Shown: piece by piece, positions 34,946 to 44,773 of the stretch | Layout: every line of letters starts with the position of its first letter | Position numbering within the stretch: the first letter of the stretch is position 1 | Assembly (NCBI RefSeq): GCF_003584135.1 | Contig: NZ_QXFI01000033.1 | Span: 248,001-312,000, forward strand | DNA from: Flagellimonas pelagia | GTDB lineage: Bacteria; Bacteroidota; Bacteroidia; Flavobacteriales; Flavobacteriaceae | Direction: 5' to 3' | DNA length: 64,000 nucleotides | Notes under the pieces: model-generated | What the model was told of the DNA's origin: nothing | Seen by the model: the letters and a program-made list of their open reading frames with translations, nothing else | Database searches by the model: none | Position numbers and translations under genes: made by a program

Positions 34946-35848
34946 TCAACTGACAAACTTATCTATAACGTATATTACTTGAATCAATGAAATGTAGGTC
35001 ACACTGGCCAGCATGAGCTTTCTTGCCGATATGTTGTCCCTTTTTTCGTATAGCCTAAAGGCAAAGAACAACATGACCAATCCGGCCAAAAGTACAACGG
35101 CCGCTGCCACAATGGACAATTGCAGACGACCAGTAATTCCGAAAACGGGAATGATGGAGATTACGATCATCCAAAACGTATAAAATATGATCTGTATGGC
35201 CGTTCCCTTATCCTTATTTCCTGTTGGGAGCATTTTAAATCCGGCCCTTTTATAGTCTTCGTCCAACATCCATCCCAATGCCCAAAAGTGGGGAAATTGC
35301 CAAAAGAACTGGATCATGAAAAGGGTTCCCGGCTCTATTCCAAAATCGTCCGTGGCGGCCACCCAACCCAACATAAAAGGTATAGCCCCCGGGAAGGCCC
35401 CTACAAAAACCGAAAGCGGTGTCTTGGTCTTCAAAGGAGTATATACACTGGTATACAAAAAAATGGAAATGGCCCCGAACATGGCAGTCTTTGGACTTAG
35501 CGCCAAAAGGGAAAGAACTCCCAGAACCGTTAACGTTACCGCAATGGTCAAGGCGGTTTTCACCGACATTCTCCCCGATGGGATGGGACGGTTCCTGGTC
35601 CGTTTCATCAAGGCATCCAAGTCTTTTTCTATGACTTGGTTATAGGCATTGGAAGCCCCTACCATACAATAGCCACCAAAGGTGAGCAACAAAACGGAAA
35701 CCAAATTGATTTGATAGGCCCCCAAAAAATATCCCGCTATGGATGAGAACACCACGCTGATGGCCAATTTGGCCTTGGTGATTTCCTTGAAATCAGTAAA
35801 AATCAAAGAAAGGGTATTGCTTTTAACGGAACCTACTGCAGATTTCAT
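34946..35848 (-). CDS. ctaB: Heme O synthase (protoheme IX farnesyltransferase)
   Basis: The 300-residue UbiA-family enzyme adds a farnesyl group to heme B for the oxidase. It has nine hydrophobic segments and the prenyl-diphosphate/Mg motif NAYNQVIEKDLDALMKRTRNRP (two aspartates and arginines) plus a second acidic site DEDYKRAG. Length is normal. It opens the operon with the compact subunit III gene and has a good promoter at 35869-35900. The alternate symbol is cyoE. Confidence 0.95.
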   Translation of the reverse strand: MKSAVGSVKSNTLSLIFTDFKEITKAKLAISVVFSSIAGYFLGAYQINLVSVLLLTFGGYCMVGASNAYNQVIEKDLDALMKRTRNRPIPSGRMSVKTALTIAVTLTVLGVLSLLALSPKTAMFGAISIFLYTSVYTPLKTKTPLSVFVGAFPGAIPFMLGWVAATDDFGIEPGTLFMIQFFWQFPHFWALGWMLDEDYKRAGFKMLPTGNKDKGTAIQIIFYTFWMIVISIIPVFGITGRLQLSIVAAAVVLLAGLVMLFFAFRLYEKRDNISARKLMLASVTYISLIQVIYVIDKFVS

Positions 35849-35868
35849 CCACTATGTTAATTGGCTGG

Positions 35869-35900
35869 CAAAGATAACGCCAGTGTCCATCTTTTGCAAC
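35869..35900 (-). promoter_or_regulatory. Promoter of ctaB
   Basis: On the minus strand GTTG (35897-35900), 20 bases, TATCTTTG (35869-35876): three of four at -33 and a perfect -7 box. The ATG is 20 bases downstream. Confidence 0.6.
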
Positions 35901-35953
35901 CCAAGAAAAGGTTTTATGACTCTTGAACAGCATATTGAACAAATAAAAACCAT

Positions 35954-35987
35954 AAAAAAAGCCCTGACGTTCACATCAGGGCTTTTT
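35954..35987 (-). terminator. Terminator of tonB
   Basis: The stem GCCCTGA/TCAGGGC (35961-35967, 35976-35982) is flanked by seven A and five T, giving a T-rich tail on either strand. It lies 34 bases past the tonB stop codon, before the ctaB promoter. Confidence 0.88.
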
Positions 35988-36020
35988 CCATTCCTGCCTC
36001 AACAGGAATCATGTATTCTT

Positions 36021-36725
36021 TTACTGAAGTTTGAAGGTAATCGGAATACTGAAAGGTACTTTTACCGGTCTTCCCCTTTGCTTACCTGGGGTCATTTTAG
36101 GTAATTTTTCAATAATCCTTCTTGCTTCGGCTTCCAAGTTCTTATCCGGTCCACGCATTCTGATATCCCCGATACTTCCATCTTTCTGGATGACGAAGAT
36201 TACGCTTACCCTACCTTGAACACCCATTTCTTGGGCAATTTCTGGATAACGGAAATTTTTACGGATATGCTCTTGCATTTGCTCTTGGAAACAAGCCTTT
36301 TTATCTTTAGCTCCTTCGCAACCTGGAAAAACAGGTACATCCTCGATCACGGCAAATGGAACCGAAATATCTTCTTCAACCTCTTCTACCTCTACCTCTT
36401 CGATCTCAACCACTTCTTCTTCTTGGCTGGTTTCGGTAGACTCGATTACGGTTTCTTCCACTTCCTCTTCATCTTCTACTACCTCGATTACCTCTGGTGC
36501 TGCTGGCGGTGGTGGTGGTGGCGGTGTTTTGATCTGCTCCGTCATCGGCACTTCTTCGTCCAACTGATCCTCCACGTTCAAGGCAATGTCATAGTCATTT
36601 GCCTTATCGTATTTCTTCCACTCCATAGCGTAGTAGACCAAAGCCAAAACAGCTGCCATCCCTACTACAAAGTAAAGGGAGCTGTTCCGTCCTACATTCG
36701 CTTTTGGATTCTTTTTTAATTCCAT
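36021..36725 (-). CDS. tonB: Energy transducer TonB with acidic linker
   Basis: The 234-residue protein has a short cytoplasmic start, one membrane helix (about residues 17-34), a PPPPPPP tract (about 68-74), a strongly acidic Glu/Val linker (about 77-122) and the C-terminal TonB domain (about 135-234; YPEIAQEMGVQGRVSVIFVIQKDGSI). It passes proton-motive energy from ExbB/D to outer-membrane receptors. A cysteine pair (PGCEGAKDKKACF) precedes the domain, as often in Bacteroidota. The usual Pro/Lys-rich linker is replaced by acid, which is unusual. It is a single gene with its own terminator. Confidence 0.95.
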   Translation of the reverse strand: MELKKNPKANVGRNSSLYFVVGMAAVLALVYYAMEWKKYDKANDYDIALNVEDQLDEEVPMTEQIKTPPPPPPPAAPEVIEVVEDEEEVEETVIESTETSQEEEVVEIEEVEVEEVEEDISVPFAVIEDVPVFPGCEGAKDKKACFQEQMQEHIRKNFRYPEIAQEMGVQGRVSVIFVIQKDGSIGDIRMRGPDKNLEAEARRIIEKLPKMTPGKQRGRPVKVPFSIPITFKLQ

Positions 36726-36779
36726 CCTTTCAAAAATTTAGTGTTCGCTAATTTAATTATTTATTGGTTAAATAAACAA

Positions 36780-37187
36780 TTAAAATTTCCATTTTAACGG
36801 CTTTTCCTTAGAAAAAAGCCATCGAATTAATCCAATTCCTGTTAATGCTCCCAAAGAATTTGCCAAAACGTCGCCAATTTCGGCCATTCGGTCCGTGGTG
36901 AACATATACTGTAAAACCTCAATAATTATGCCATAGGATATAGCTGTTACCAGTACCATTATGGTAGCCTTACCCAACGGGATATTCCCCTTTGTTCGCT
37001 CCCTAAAACACAGGCTACCCAAAAAAGCAAATCCAGTATAGAACACAAAATGCGTTATTTTATCCGCATAGGGAATATCTATACCACCAGTATCCAAGTG
37101 AAGGGTAGAGAAAGAAAATAAGCTGAGCATTGTAATAAACACCGCCCAGCTTATGAACAATAATGTATATCGGTATGCTTTAAGCAC
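36780..37187 (-). CDS. VanZ family membrane protein
   Basis: The 135-residue protein has four hydrophobic segments and VanZ-like motifs: [33 protein letters not shown] and [18 protein letters not shown]. No ATG is available; the start is GTG 37187 or TTG 37190, both overlapping the end of gcvH, so it is translated by coupling. VanZ-type proteins are often of unknown role (one confers low-level teicoplanin resistance). The string gcvH-vanZ is typical of this family of bacteria. Confidence 0.88.
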   Translation of the reverse strand: MLKAYRYTLLFISWAVFITMLSLFSFSTLHLDTGGIDIPYADKITHFVFYTGFAFLGSLCFRERTKGNIPLGKATIMVLVTAISYGIIIEVLQYMFTTDRMAEIGDVLANSLGALTGIGLIRWLFSKEKPLKWKF

Positions 37188-37560
37188 CAATCAATGCCTT
37201 ATAATCTTCAGCGCTCAAAAGATCGGCTACCTCGGATTCATCGCTTATTTTGATCTTGATCATCCAACCATCACCATACGGGTCGGAGTTTACTTTCTCC
37301 GGTTCGTCTTCCAATGCCTCATTGAACTCGATGATTTCCCCGGTCAACGGTAAAAAAAGATCGGAAACTGTTTTCACGGCCTCCACGGTTCCAAAAACCT
37401 CTTCCTTGTCCAAGGTCTCATCCAAGGTCTCCACCTCAACATAAACGATATCCCCCAACTCTCCTTGGGCAAAATCCGTAATACCGACTGTGGCAATATC
37501 CCCATCGATCTTGACCCATTCGTGGTCTTTGGTGTACTTTAATTCTGATGGTATGTTCAT
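37180..37560 (-). CDS. gcvH: Glycine cleavage system H protein
   Basis: The 126-residue lipoyl carrier shuttles the aminomethyl group between the P, T and L proteins of glycine cleavage. It shows KYTKDHEW near the start, [14 protein letters not shown], and the lipoylation lysine Lys63 in [12 protein letters not shown]. Length is normal. P, T and L genes are not nearby. It has its own strong promoter 27 bases upstream and overlaps vanZ. Confidence 0.97.
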   Translation of the reverse strand: MNIPSELKYTKDHEWVKIDGDIATVGITDFAQGELGDIVYVEVETLDETLDKEEVFGTVEAVKTVSDLFLPLTGEIIEFNEALEDEPEKVNSDPYGDGWMIKIKISDESEVADLLSAEDYKALIGA

Positions 37561-37587
37561 TATTATATGTTTGAATTAGTCGCTGGA

Positions 37588-37619
37588 CAAATGTAACAGA
37601 TTGCGGATTGCTTTTCAAA
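37588..37619 (-). promoter_or_regulatory. Promoter of gcvH
   Basis: On the minus strand TTTG (37616-37619), 20 bases, TACATTTG (37588-37595) matches the Bacteroidota consensus at every fixed base. Confidence 0.72.
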
Positions 37620-37624
37620 CAATA

Positions 37625-37643
37625 CCTTCAATTAAATTGAAGG
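37625..37643 (-). other. Short inverted repeat between sprA and gcvH
   Basis: CCTTCAATT and AATTGAAGG form 9-bp arms one base apart, 18 bases past the sprA stop and just upstream of the gcvH -33 box. There is no T run, so it is a weak terminator at best or an operator for gcvH. Confidence 0.35.
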
Positions 37644-37661
37644 AAAATGATTTGGGGCCTC

Positions 37662-40600
37662 CTAATTACCAAAGTTGTACCGCAACGTGAACCCTGCATT
37701 GATGGTCGTTTGCGGAAACGCCGTAGAAACGGCAAACTTGGAAAAGGAATGATCGTAGAAGAACAAGGCATTCAAACTTTTGCTCAGGGCATAATCGGCC
37801 GTGAACTTCATGGATATCAATTTTTGCCCGGAGGTGATCTGGTTGTTGTCGATATCCAAGTTTCGGATGATGGTAATGTTATCACGTAAGGATAGGTCGG
37901 CCTTCAGGTTCAAATCCCCCTTCAACCTAGTCTTTTCCCCTCCAATATTGGTCACGAACTTCACATCTTTAAAACGATATCCCAATCCAAGGGTATATTC
38001 CTTTCCATTGATTTCTGTCAACAAATTATTGTCAAAACTCAAGGACAAGGTCCTATCGGTCCTCACCTCTGCCAAAAAGCTGAAGGAGTTCACCATTTCA
38101 AAATCTACCCGTACCAACGGATTGAACTGGTCCGTAAGCACTACGTTGTTGATCAAGGTTTCAGGTAGTACATCTCCAGTTTCGGCATCGAACTGGGTGT
38201 TCTGGCGCTCCAAATTGGTCTGGAACTGGTTGATACTGTATGCCGCACGATAGCCATGGCTCAACGAGAATCGTTTGAACTTCTTCTTGAACCAACGGTT
38301 TTTCATTAACCCCGTGTACTTGATGTTCCAGTTCGGAATCGGGATTTCCCTAAAGGCATCCAGGTTCACCCGGTTCACATCCTGCCCGGTATAGGCCGCA
38401 AAGAAAGCAGGCAACAATACCTCTTGTTGGGTTTTTCCATATAGTTCTGGGAAACCATCCTCATCCAATTCCCCTGGATCTTGGCCCCTGTCAGAAACCA
38501 ATCGATTGGCAATGGTAATCCTGTTCTCTTTGAACTGTTCAAACGTCTTGGAATCAAACTGGTCGCTCTTGTTGAAAATGGTACCGATCATGACCGTGGA
38601 AATACTGAAATTCCCCATCTCATTGACCAATCCGTCCTCAAAATTGATCCACTTTTCTGGACTATAATTTTCCTGTGAAGTATTGGTGTATTGCCTGTCC
38701 GCACTCAAGTCAATGGTAATGTCCTGTGTGGGTTGGGCCGTAGCAGTAACGTTGAGTTGCCTACGTGTGTTTTGAATGAATTGGGAATTATATTCGGGAT
38801 AACTTGTCAACCAACCATTACGTGCCGCCTCGTAGCGTACATCGGACTGGCTACCAAAAACAAATCCCAAGGTTGGCCTTGCGGTACCGATGAACCCAAC
38901 AGATTGGGTATAGCCTGGTAATACCGTACCATTGTTCTCGCTATAATTGACATTTACTCTTTTTACCATCGTCAGTACATCCACCAACGTATTGAATCCT
39001 TTGCTGGTCTTTCTTGGGCCATTGTCCTCTGTCCCATTGGCCGGGTTACCTGCTTTGTCCCTTCTGATGGGTGGCTGGTTGGCCGTTACCTTGCCATCCT
39101 TTTTCTTCAACCCCAGAAAATCGTACAGGCGTTGCATACTCAGGTTGGCCGTCAGGTTATGGGTGTTGGCGTTTTGTACAATATTGATGTTCTCTCCTGC
39201 CACCTCGATCAAGGCATCTCCCCCACGCTGCCAATCAAAATTACTGGTGTAGGTATATTGGGCATTGATGAAATTCAGGAACGGAATCTTACTGAACGGC
39301 AATTCATAGTTCAACTGCATTTGTTGGGCATGTCGGTTGGGTTCCCCAATATCAAAGAAGCCATCCCAAAGGTCCAAGGCTTGGTTGATACCCGAATCGG
39401 GATCATCATCCACATTGAAATAGTTTCGCACAATGTTGTTGTTCGAAGCCGTAAGGTTCACCCTCAGCGATTTGGTAATGCTATAATTCAAGGCATATTG
39501 CCAATTGAAAAGGTAGTTGCGCTGTTGCAACAACGGCAACTCCAAAGATTCCACCCCAGGCTCCAATACATCCCTAAATCGTTGTTGATTAAAGGAACGG
39601 TTGTAATTGGCATTCACCGAAATACTTGTCGGAAGCACATTGAAGTTCAAATCCTTCAGCCACTGCCAGTACCTGCTCATGAACAGGGAATCCTTTTTGG
39701 CAAACGGTGCCACATTGGACGGTTTAAAATTATAGTTGTACACAGCTCCCGTGGTCACATTTTGATCCCGTAGGTCGGCCACCTCAAAGTCACGGTGATT
39801 GGTCTCGTTGTATGAATAGTTGAAGGTGAAGTTCTCAATGTCAAAGAATTCTTCTTTTGCATCTTCCCCCCTGTTCTTACGGACCCCGATCAAATTGATA
39901 CTGGTTCTTTTGGTGTAATCCTCAGCCTGTTTTTTTATGGTTTCCGCTTCCTCAGCCGTGGATGCAGCGGCAATGCGGTCATCCAATTTCAAGTCGTCAT
40001 ACACGGGATCGAACTCTGGCGTGATCAAGGTTTCGGAAATACCATAGTTAAAGGGTAATTGCAGGTTCCACTTTTTGGGGAACAATTGCCCCACATTCAC
40101 ATTGGTCACCACATCATAGGAAATGGCATCTTCCCTAGATCGTTCGTTCGGGGTTTGGTCGATGGAACCAAAACCAGAAGTACTTTTGCTACCAGTGGCC
40201 GATACATTGGCAAAATCGGCCATGTTGGCATCCAAGGCTGCGATGGCTGCCCATCCCCCCTTGTTGTCCAAGCCCGCCAAACGCAATTCGTTGAACCAAA
40301 CCTCTCCTCGTGCAGGCACATCGTCAATGTTCTTTACACCGACCATCATGGCGCGGATACTTCCCAAAGATGGGTTACCCCTAATTCCGATACGGATAGT
40401 CCCTAACGTCCTTGGTGCAAATTCATCCACAAGCACCGCTTCGCCGTCCACAATTTCATAATAGTTGATATCGGTCAACGTTTGGTCGGAAATACCTCTG
40501 GACTTCACTTTGTTCAGGTCACTCAAGGCGATATCGATCTCGTTGACGGCAGGCCAGATTTCGTCAGCGGAAGAAGCTCCGTATGACGTAAACTGTAACG

Positions 40601-43600
40601 GTAATTCAATTTGATAGAAATTCTCGGAAAAATCCGTTCCTACTCGAAGGAACCCGACCAAAGGGGTATCACTGTCTGAATAATCCCCATTCAATATTTT
40701 TTCGGCGTGCATGAACATTTTGAGGCGTTCGTACTGCCTCACATCAATGTTTACACTTTTGAACACCCCCCTGGCATCCTGCGATTCCAAATTTTCCACC
40801 ACAAAAGACAAGGATTGTTCATTCTGGCGGATAATGGTGTTGTTGTTGTTCAACTGTTCCCTAACCACTCCCGGAGGCAATACATAAGGAATAGGTTGCC
40901 TGCCATAGTTCTCCTCTATGTTTACCGTGTTCACGTCCGTTACGGTACCATCATCGGTAGGATCGTTGTCCACATCAGGTTGAAGTGAACTGGTATAGGT
41001 CCTCCAATCGCCACGGACCAAATCCAAAGTAGCAAAACGGAGTACCACATCATTGGTAAAGCCCGTAAGGTACATCCTCATAAAACTGATGGACCTAAAA
41101 TCGGCAATACCTCCAACCGCATCGGTAAAATCGCTCAAAGGAATCTTATACTGTATCCATCTTCTATTTAACTGGGTACCGTTGGGCAAGGTTGGGGTGA
41201 GCCCTTCACGAATATCGGTCACATACTTATCGTTGATGGTCGTGTTCGGTTTGATCTGGATACGGTATTCGTAATAGCTGTTCACCGTGTTCATGGTTAG
41301 GTCCCTGTCGATATCTTCCACATCAGGAAGCGTGGTAGAACCCCTATTGGTGTTGGTCACGTCAACCGGCGAGTTACCCTGCGTATTGTTGAAATCGAGA
41401 TAACGCTCCAAAATGGTTCCTTCTCGGTTCAAATAATATTGATAGTTGTCCAATGCAGGGTCGCTAGCAGGACCGTTATAAATGGCCTGTTCCTCCGCAT
41501 CGTTAAGTCCGTCCAAACCAGCATCCTGAGCAGTCCTATTGGCTTCGTCAGCATCAAACGCATAAACCAACGATTGTGTGGAAGGCACTTGGCCCCAAAT
41601 AGTTTCCCTTGGCACCTCGTTATTGGTGGTTGCTGGAAGTCCATTCTCGTATTGCTTGCGGCCATCCTTTAAAATATCCTCCGAGATGTTACCCAAGTTC
41701 AATACCAGTTCCCCCGCATTGGCACCCGTAGCTTGCCCATCCACATAGGGATCCAAAACCCAAAACTGGACAAACTCCACATTCGATTGCTCAAAGTTGG
41801 TACTGCTCAAAGGTCGCATGATCCCTGCCCATTTGTTATCGGCCGTTTCCGTTTCAAAACTTGGATTGGCATTGTAAGGTCCTTTTTGATTGGGATAATA
41901 GGCAATGTCCAAGGTACTCTGAACCTGGGTCTGGCCTTGTGCGATATCGGTCTCGGTAAACACCTCATCAATGAATACCCTACGGGTAGCGTTCAAGGAA
42001 ATATCATTGTCCGATAAACCGGTAGGCCTTTGGTTGGTATAAAAAATAGGGTCGATGGTATACCACGACATTTTTGCCCTTTCGTACCCTACATCGATTC
42101 CTGTTCTGTCCTGCAAAAATTCCACTGGCGGGCTCGCCAACGTCCATCCCAAGGAGGAACGAATATCGATCAAGGCCTGGGCTCCTTCAAAATCATCCAG
42201 ATAGGTTGTGGTCTCCCCTTGAAAATCAGCATTCTTCGGTGAGTTCGGCTGTAAAAATGCCACTTCTCCCCGCAACGAGAGATTAGAAGGCACATCGGTA
42301 TCGATATTGGGTAACTTATTTGCCAAACGGGTCAAGAATGGAATCTCAGTACTGAAGTTTCCGTTCAGACCAAAAATGGTATTGTTCACGGGCTCCACCC
42401 CATAATTGGATTTTTGGGTAAGGGGCCGTTCGTTCAGATTGAGCAAGGTACCTCCCAAAACAAAGTTTTCATTGAACTGGTGTTCCACGTTCACCCCGGC
42501 GAATCGTCTTGTCTGTTGTCCGAAAACTGCATTGTTTTCCACAGAAATGTTGATGGGTGTATCCGAAGCAGCCAAGCTGGGATCCAAAATCTGGACTGTT
42601 CCTGCCTGATAGTTCACCGTATAATCGATGCCTTCCTGTAATTGCCTTCCTCCTGCGGTTACGCGAACTGAACCTTGCGGCACATTGAAGGCCCCAATCG
42701 GAATGCCGTTATTGCCCGAAGACTTGTATCGACCCTTGATCTGAAAACGGTTCTTTTCCGCATTTTGAAGGGAAGCCGCCTTGGTTTTGGCATACATATT
42801 TCTAAACACGTAGCGCCTTTGGTTGGCATTATACCCTTGGTCGTTTTCCACATCGTAGGTACCCCCTCCAAGTAAATCGAAAAGATATTCCCCAAAGGGT
42901 TCCACTTTGGTAAAGATGATACGCCCCGATTGGGAATCTACCGTTATGCCTTCGTAGTAATCAAAGAATCCATCACCTCCTGGTTGGATGTCATTATAGG
43001 AATTTAATCGGTCCAAATTGAAGACCCGAAGCAAAATCTGGTCCTCCAATCCGGATGGCCAGCCAATGTTTTGGTCCACTGGTGTGATGTAGTTCCTTGG
43101 TGTGGGATCGGAGTACAAAATGTTCAACCTAAAATCCTCTTGGCTCAATTGATAGGCGCCCGTGGAATAAATGTTCTTCATCATCAAGTCCCAAATGGGA
43201 TCGTCAACATTGGTTATGTTGCTCTTCAGCAACTTCAAAACCAAAGTGTTGTTCTCAATAAGATTGGTCGTGGTGGAAACCGTTGTGGCATCAATCCCAC
43301 CGTTGGCAAATTCTCCCACTTGATACACCTGTCCGTTAAAGGTATATTGGAAGGCCACACCCAAAACCTCATCATTGCTCAAACTTTGGCTCAGGGAAAT
43401 ATATCCCAATTGGGGATCAAAATCGTAATCCCTACCCGCTTCCAATTTCCGGGCATTTTCAAGAATGGCGTAGTCAAATCCTTGGTTCACTGGATACCCT
43501 GGAACATTAAAGCCGGATTCCACTGTGGCGATATCCCTGATGGATTGTGTCAACGCACCACCACTACCAATTTGATTGGGGTCATAGGCATTAGCTGGGT

Positions 43601-44768
43601 TTTGCGGTAGACCAGATGCAATGGCAGAGGGGTTGAAAAATCCAGCTGGATCGCCATTGTTTCTCCCGATACGGGTATTGTCCTCATTAGCCTCACCCAA
43701 ATCCTGGATGGCCACCACATTCCGCACATTCTGGGTCTGTTGGTTCCGGTTGGTCACCCAAACTTCCAAACGGGTAATCTGAACCTGACTTTGGATGAAA
43801 GGATAATTTTCGAGGGCACGATCATAATTGTCCCTAAAATAATGGGCCAAGAAAAAGTGCCTGTCCTCATCGTAATCCAAAGCTGTCATGGAAAAATCCT
43901 TTACCTGTCCGCCACCTTGGGCAACCACGGTATTGTTCTGGGAACGCTGTTCCGAAAAGACGGCCGTAACGGTCGTTTTTCCAAATTTCAATTGGGTCTT
44001 GACCCCAAAAAGACTTTGAGCACCGGTAATCAAGGAACTATTGAGGGGCATGTTCACGTTACCTATTTCTATCTTTTGGAGTATATCATCTTCTGTTGGG
44101 GTATAGTCCAGTTTTACCAGATTCTGAAAATCGAAAGTGGCCTCTGTATCATAATTGGCGGTCACCTGCAGACGTTCCCCCACCTTCCCCAGCAAACTTA
44201 AGCTGATGCGCTGATCAAAATCGAACGACAGGTTGGTCCTGTTACGAGGTGAAAGGGCCGGGTTGTCATTCTTTTGCCACAGGACACCGAGATCCATAGC
44301 CACGGAACCTTGGGGAATCACCTCAATGGTATTTCCACCAAAAATGGATTCGAAGAAATTGCTATTGACGTAGAAATTGGGCAACAGGTTCTTTCTAGCT
44401 TCCTCACTGCCTTCCTTCTTGCCGGCATAAGCATCCGACTTTTGCTTGAAATAAGATTTCATTTGCTCCTTGCGCACCAAGTCATAATACTGCTCCGGGG
44501 TAAGGATGATGGGGTAATTGATATTATAATCCCCTACGCTTTCCGTATAGATGTAACGGTCGGTCTTGGGATCATAGGTATACTTGGCAATGATACTATC
44601 GGGATTATCTAAAATAAGGCGGCCAAGCTCCACTCCGGTTTGTACGGAATCCTGAGCCTGCTCGGTAGTTTCCTGACCCGTGACAATAGCCACGGCCAAA
44701 AAACTGACCATAAAGAAAATGTACTTAAAACGTGTTGGTTTAAGTATTGGTTTTGCCCCTCTTTTCAA
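37662..44768 (-). CDS. sprA: Type IX secretion outer-membrane translocon SprA (Sov)
   Basis: The 2368-residue protein is the giant outer-membrane channel of T9SS, known as a 36-strand barrel in Flavobacterium. The start is TTG 44768, five bases after ruvA; the next ATG (44711) would remove the basic N-region of the signal peptide (cleavage near VTGQ). Recognisable SprA features include the N-terminal segment YYDLVRKEQMKSYF, plug and strand repeats with many GxxxxxxNL patterns, YLDDFEGAQALIDIRSSLGW near residue 860, and a C-terminus ending in an aromatic beta strand (NAGFTLRYNFGN). It would export the adhesin encoded at 5030-8731. No frameshift is seen in 7.1 kb. Confidence 0.95.
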   Translation of the reverse strand: MKRGAKPILKPTRFKYIFFMVSFLAVAIVTGQETTEQAQDSVQTGVELGRLILDNPDSIIAKYTYDPKTDRYIYTESVGDYNINYPIILTPEQYYDLVRKEQMKSYFKQKSDAYAGKKEGSEEARKNLLPNFYVNSNFFESIFGGNTIEVIPQGSVAMDLGVLWQKNDNPALSPRNRTNLSFDFDQRISLSLLGKVGERLQVTANYDTEATFDFQNLVKLDYTPTEDDILQKIEIGNVNMPLNSSLITGAQSLFGVKTQLKFGKTTVTAVFSEQRSQNNTVVAQGGGQVKDFSMTALDYDEDRHFFLAHYFRDNYDRALENYPFIQSQVQITRLEVWVTNRNQQTQNVRNVVAIQDLGEANEDNTRIGRNNGDPAGFFNPSAIASGLPQNPANAYDPNQIGSGGALTQSIRDIATVESGFNVPGYPVNQGFDYAILENARKLEAGRDYDFDPQLGYISLSQSLSNDEVLGVAFQYTFNGQVYQVGEFANGGIDATTVSTTTNLIENNTLVLKLLKSNITNVDDPIWDLMMKNIYSTGAYQLSQEDFRLNILYSDPTPRNYITPVDQNIGWPSGLEDQILLRVFNLDRLNSYNDIQPGGDGFFDYYEGITVDSQSGRIIFTKVEPFGEYLFDLLGGGTYDVENDQGYNANQRRYVFRNMYAKTKAASLQNAEKNRFQIKGRYKSSGNNGIPIGAFNVPQGSVRVTAGGRQLQEGIDYTVNYQAGTVQILDPSLAASDTPINISVENNAVFGQQTRRFAGVNVEHQFNENFVLGGTLLNLNERPLTQKSNYGVEPVNNTIFGLNGNFSTEIPFLTRLANKLPNIDTDVPSNLSLRGEVAFLQPNSPKNADFQGETTTYLDDFEGAQALIDIRSSLGWTLASPPVEFLQDRTGIDVGYERAKMSWYTIDPIFYTNQRPTGLSDNDISLNATRRVFIDEVFTETDIAQGQTQVQSTLDIAYYPNQKGPYNANPSFETETADNKWAGIMRPLSSTNFEQSNVEFVQFWVLDPYVDGQATGANAGELVLNLGNISEDILKDGRKQYENGLPATTNNEVPRETIWGQVPSTQSLVYAFDADEANRTAQDAGLDGLNDAEEQAIYNGPASDPALDNYQYYLNREGTILERYLDFNNTQGNSPVDVTNTNRGSTTLPDVEDIDRDLTMNTVNSYYEYRIQIKPNTTINDKYVTDIREGLTPTLPNGTQLNRRWIQYKIPLSDFTDAVGGIADFRSISFMRMYLTGFTNDVVLRFATLDLVRGDWRTYTSSLQPDVDNDPTDDGTVTDVNTVNIEENYGRQPIPYVLPPGVVREQLNNNNTIIRQNEQSLSFVVENLESQDARGVFKSVNIDVRQYERLKMFMHAEKILNGDYSDSDTPLVGFLRVGTDFSENFYQIELPLQFTSYGASSADEIWPAVNEIDIALSDLNKVKSRGISDQTLTDINYYEIVDGEAVLVDEFAPRTLGTIRIGIRGNPSLGSIRAMMVGVKNIDDVPARGEVWFNELRLAGLDNKGGWAAIAALDANMADFANVSATGSKSTSGFGSIDQTPNERSREDAISYDVVTNVNVGQLFPKKWNLQLPFNYGISETLITPEFDPVYDDLKLDDRIAAASTAEEAETIKKQAEDYTKRTSINLIGVRKNRGEDAKEEFFDIENFTFNYSYNETNHRDFEVADLRDQNVTTGAVYNYNFKPSNVAPFAKKDSLFMSRYWQWLKDLNFNVLPTSISVNANYNRSFNQQRFRDVLEPGVESLELPLLQQRNYLFNWQYALNYSITKSLRVNLTASNNNIVRNYFNVDDDPDSGINQALDLWDGFFDIGEPNRHAQQMQLNYELPFSKIPFLNFINAQYTYTSNFDWQRGGDALIEVAGENINIVQNANTHNLTANLSMQRLYDFLGLKKKDGKVTANQPPIRRDKAGNPANGTEDNGPRKTSKGFNTLVDVLTMVKRVNVNYSENNGTVLPGYTQSVGFIGTARPTLGFVFGSQSDVRYEAARNGWLTSYPEYNSQFIQNTRRQLNVTATAQPTQDITIDLSADRQYTNTSQENYSPEKWINFEDGLVNEMGNFSISTVMIGTIFNKSDQFDSKTFEQFKENRITIANRLVSDRGQDPGELDEDGFPELYGKTQQEVLLPAFFAAYTGQDVNRVNLDAFREIPIPNWNIKYTGLMKNRWFKKKFKRFSLSHGYRAAYSINQFQTNLERQNTQFDAETGDVLPETLINNVVLTDQFNPLVRVDFEMVNSFSFLAEVRTDRTLSLSFDNNLLTEINGKEYTLGLGYRFKDVKFVTNIGGEKTRLKGDLNLKADLSLRDNITIIRNLDIDNNQITSGQKLISMKFTADYALSKSLNALFFYDHSFSKFAVSTAFPQTTINAGFTLRYNFGN

Positions 44769-44773
44769 ACTAG

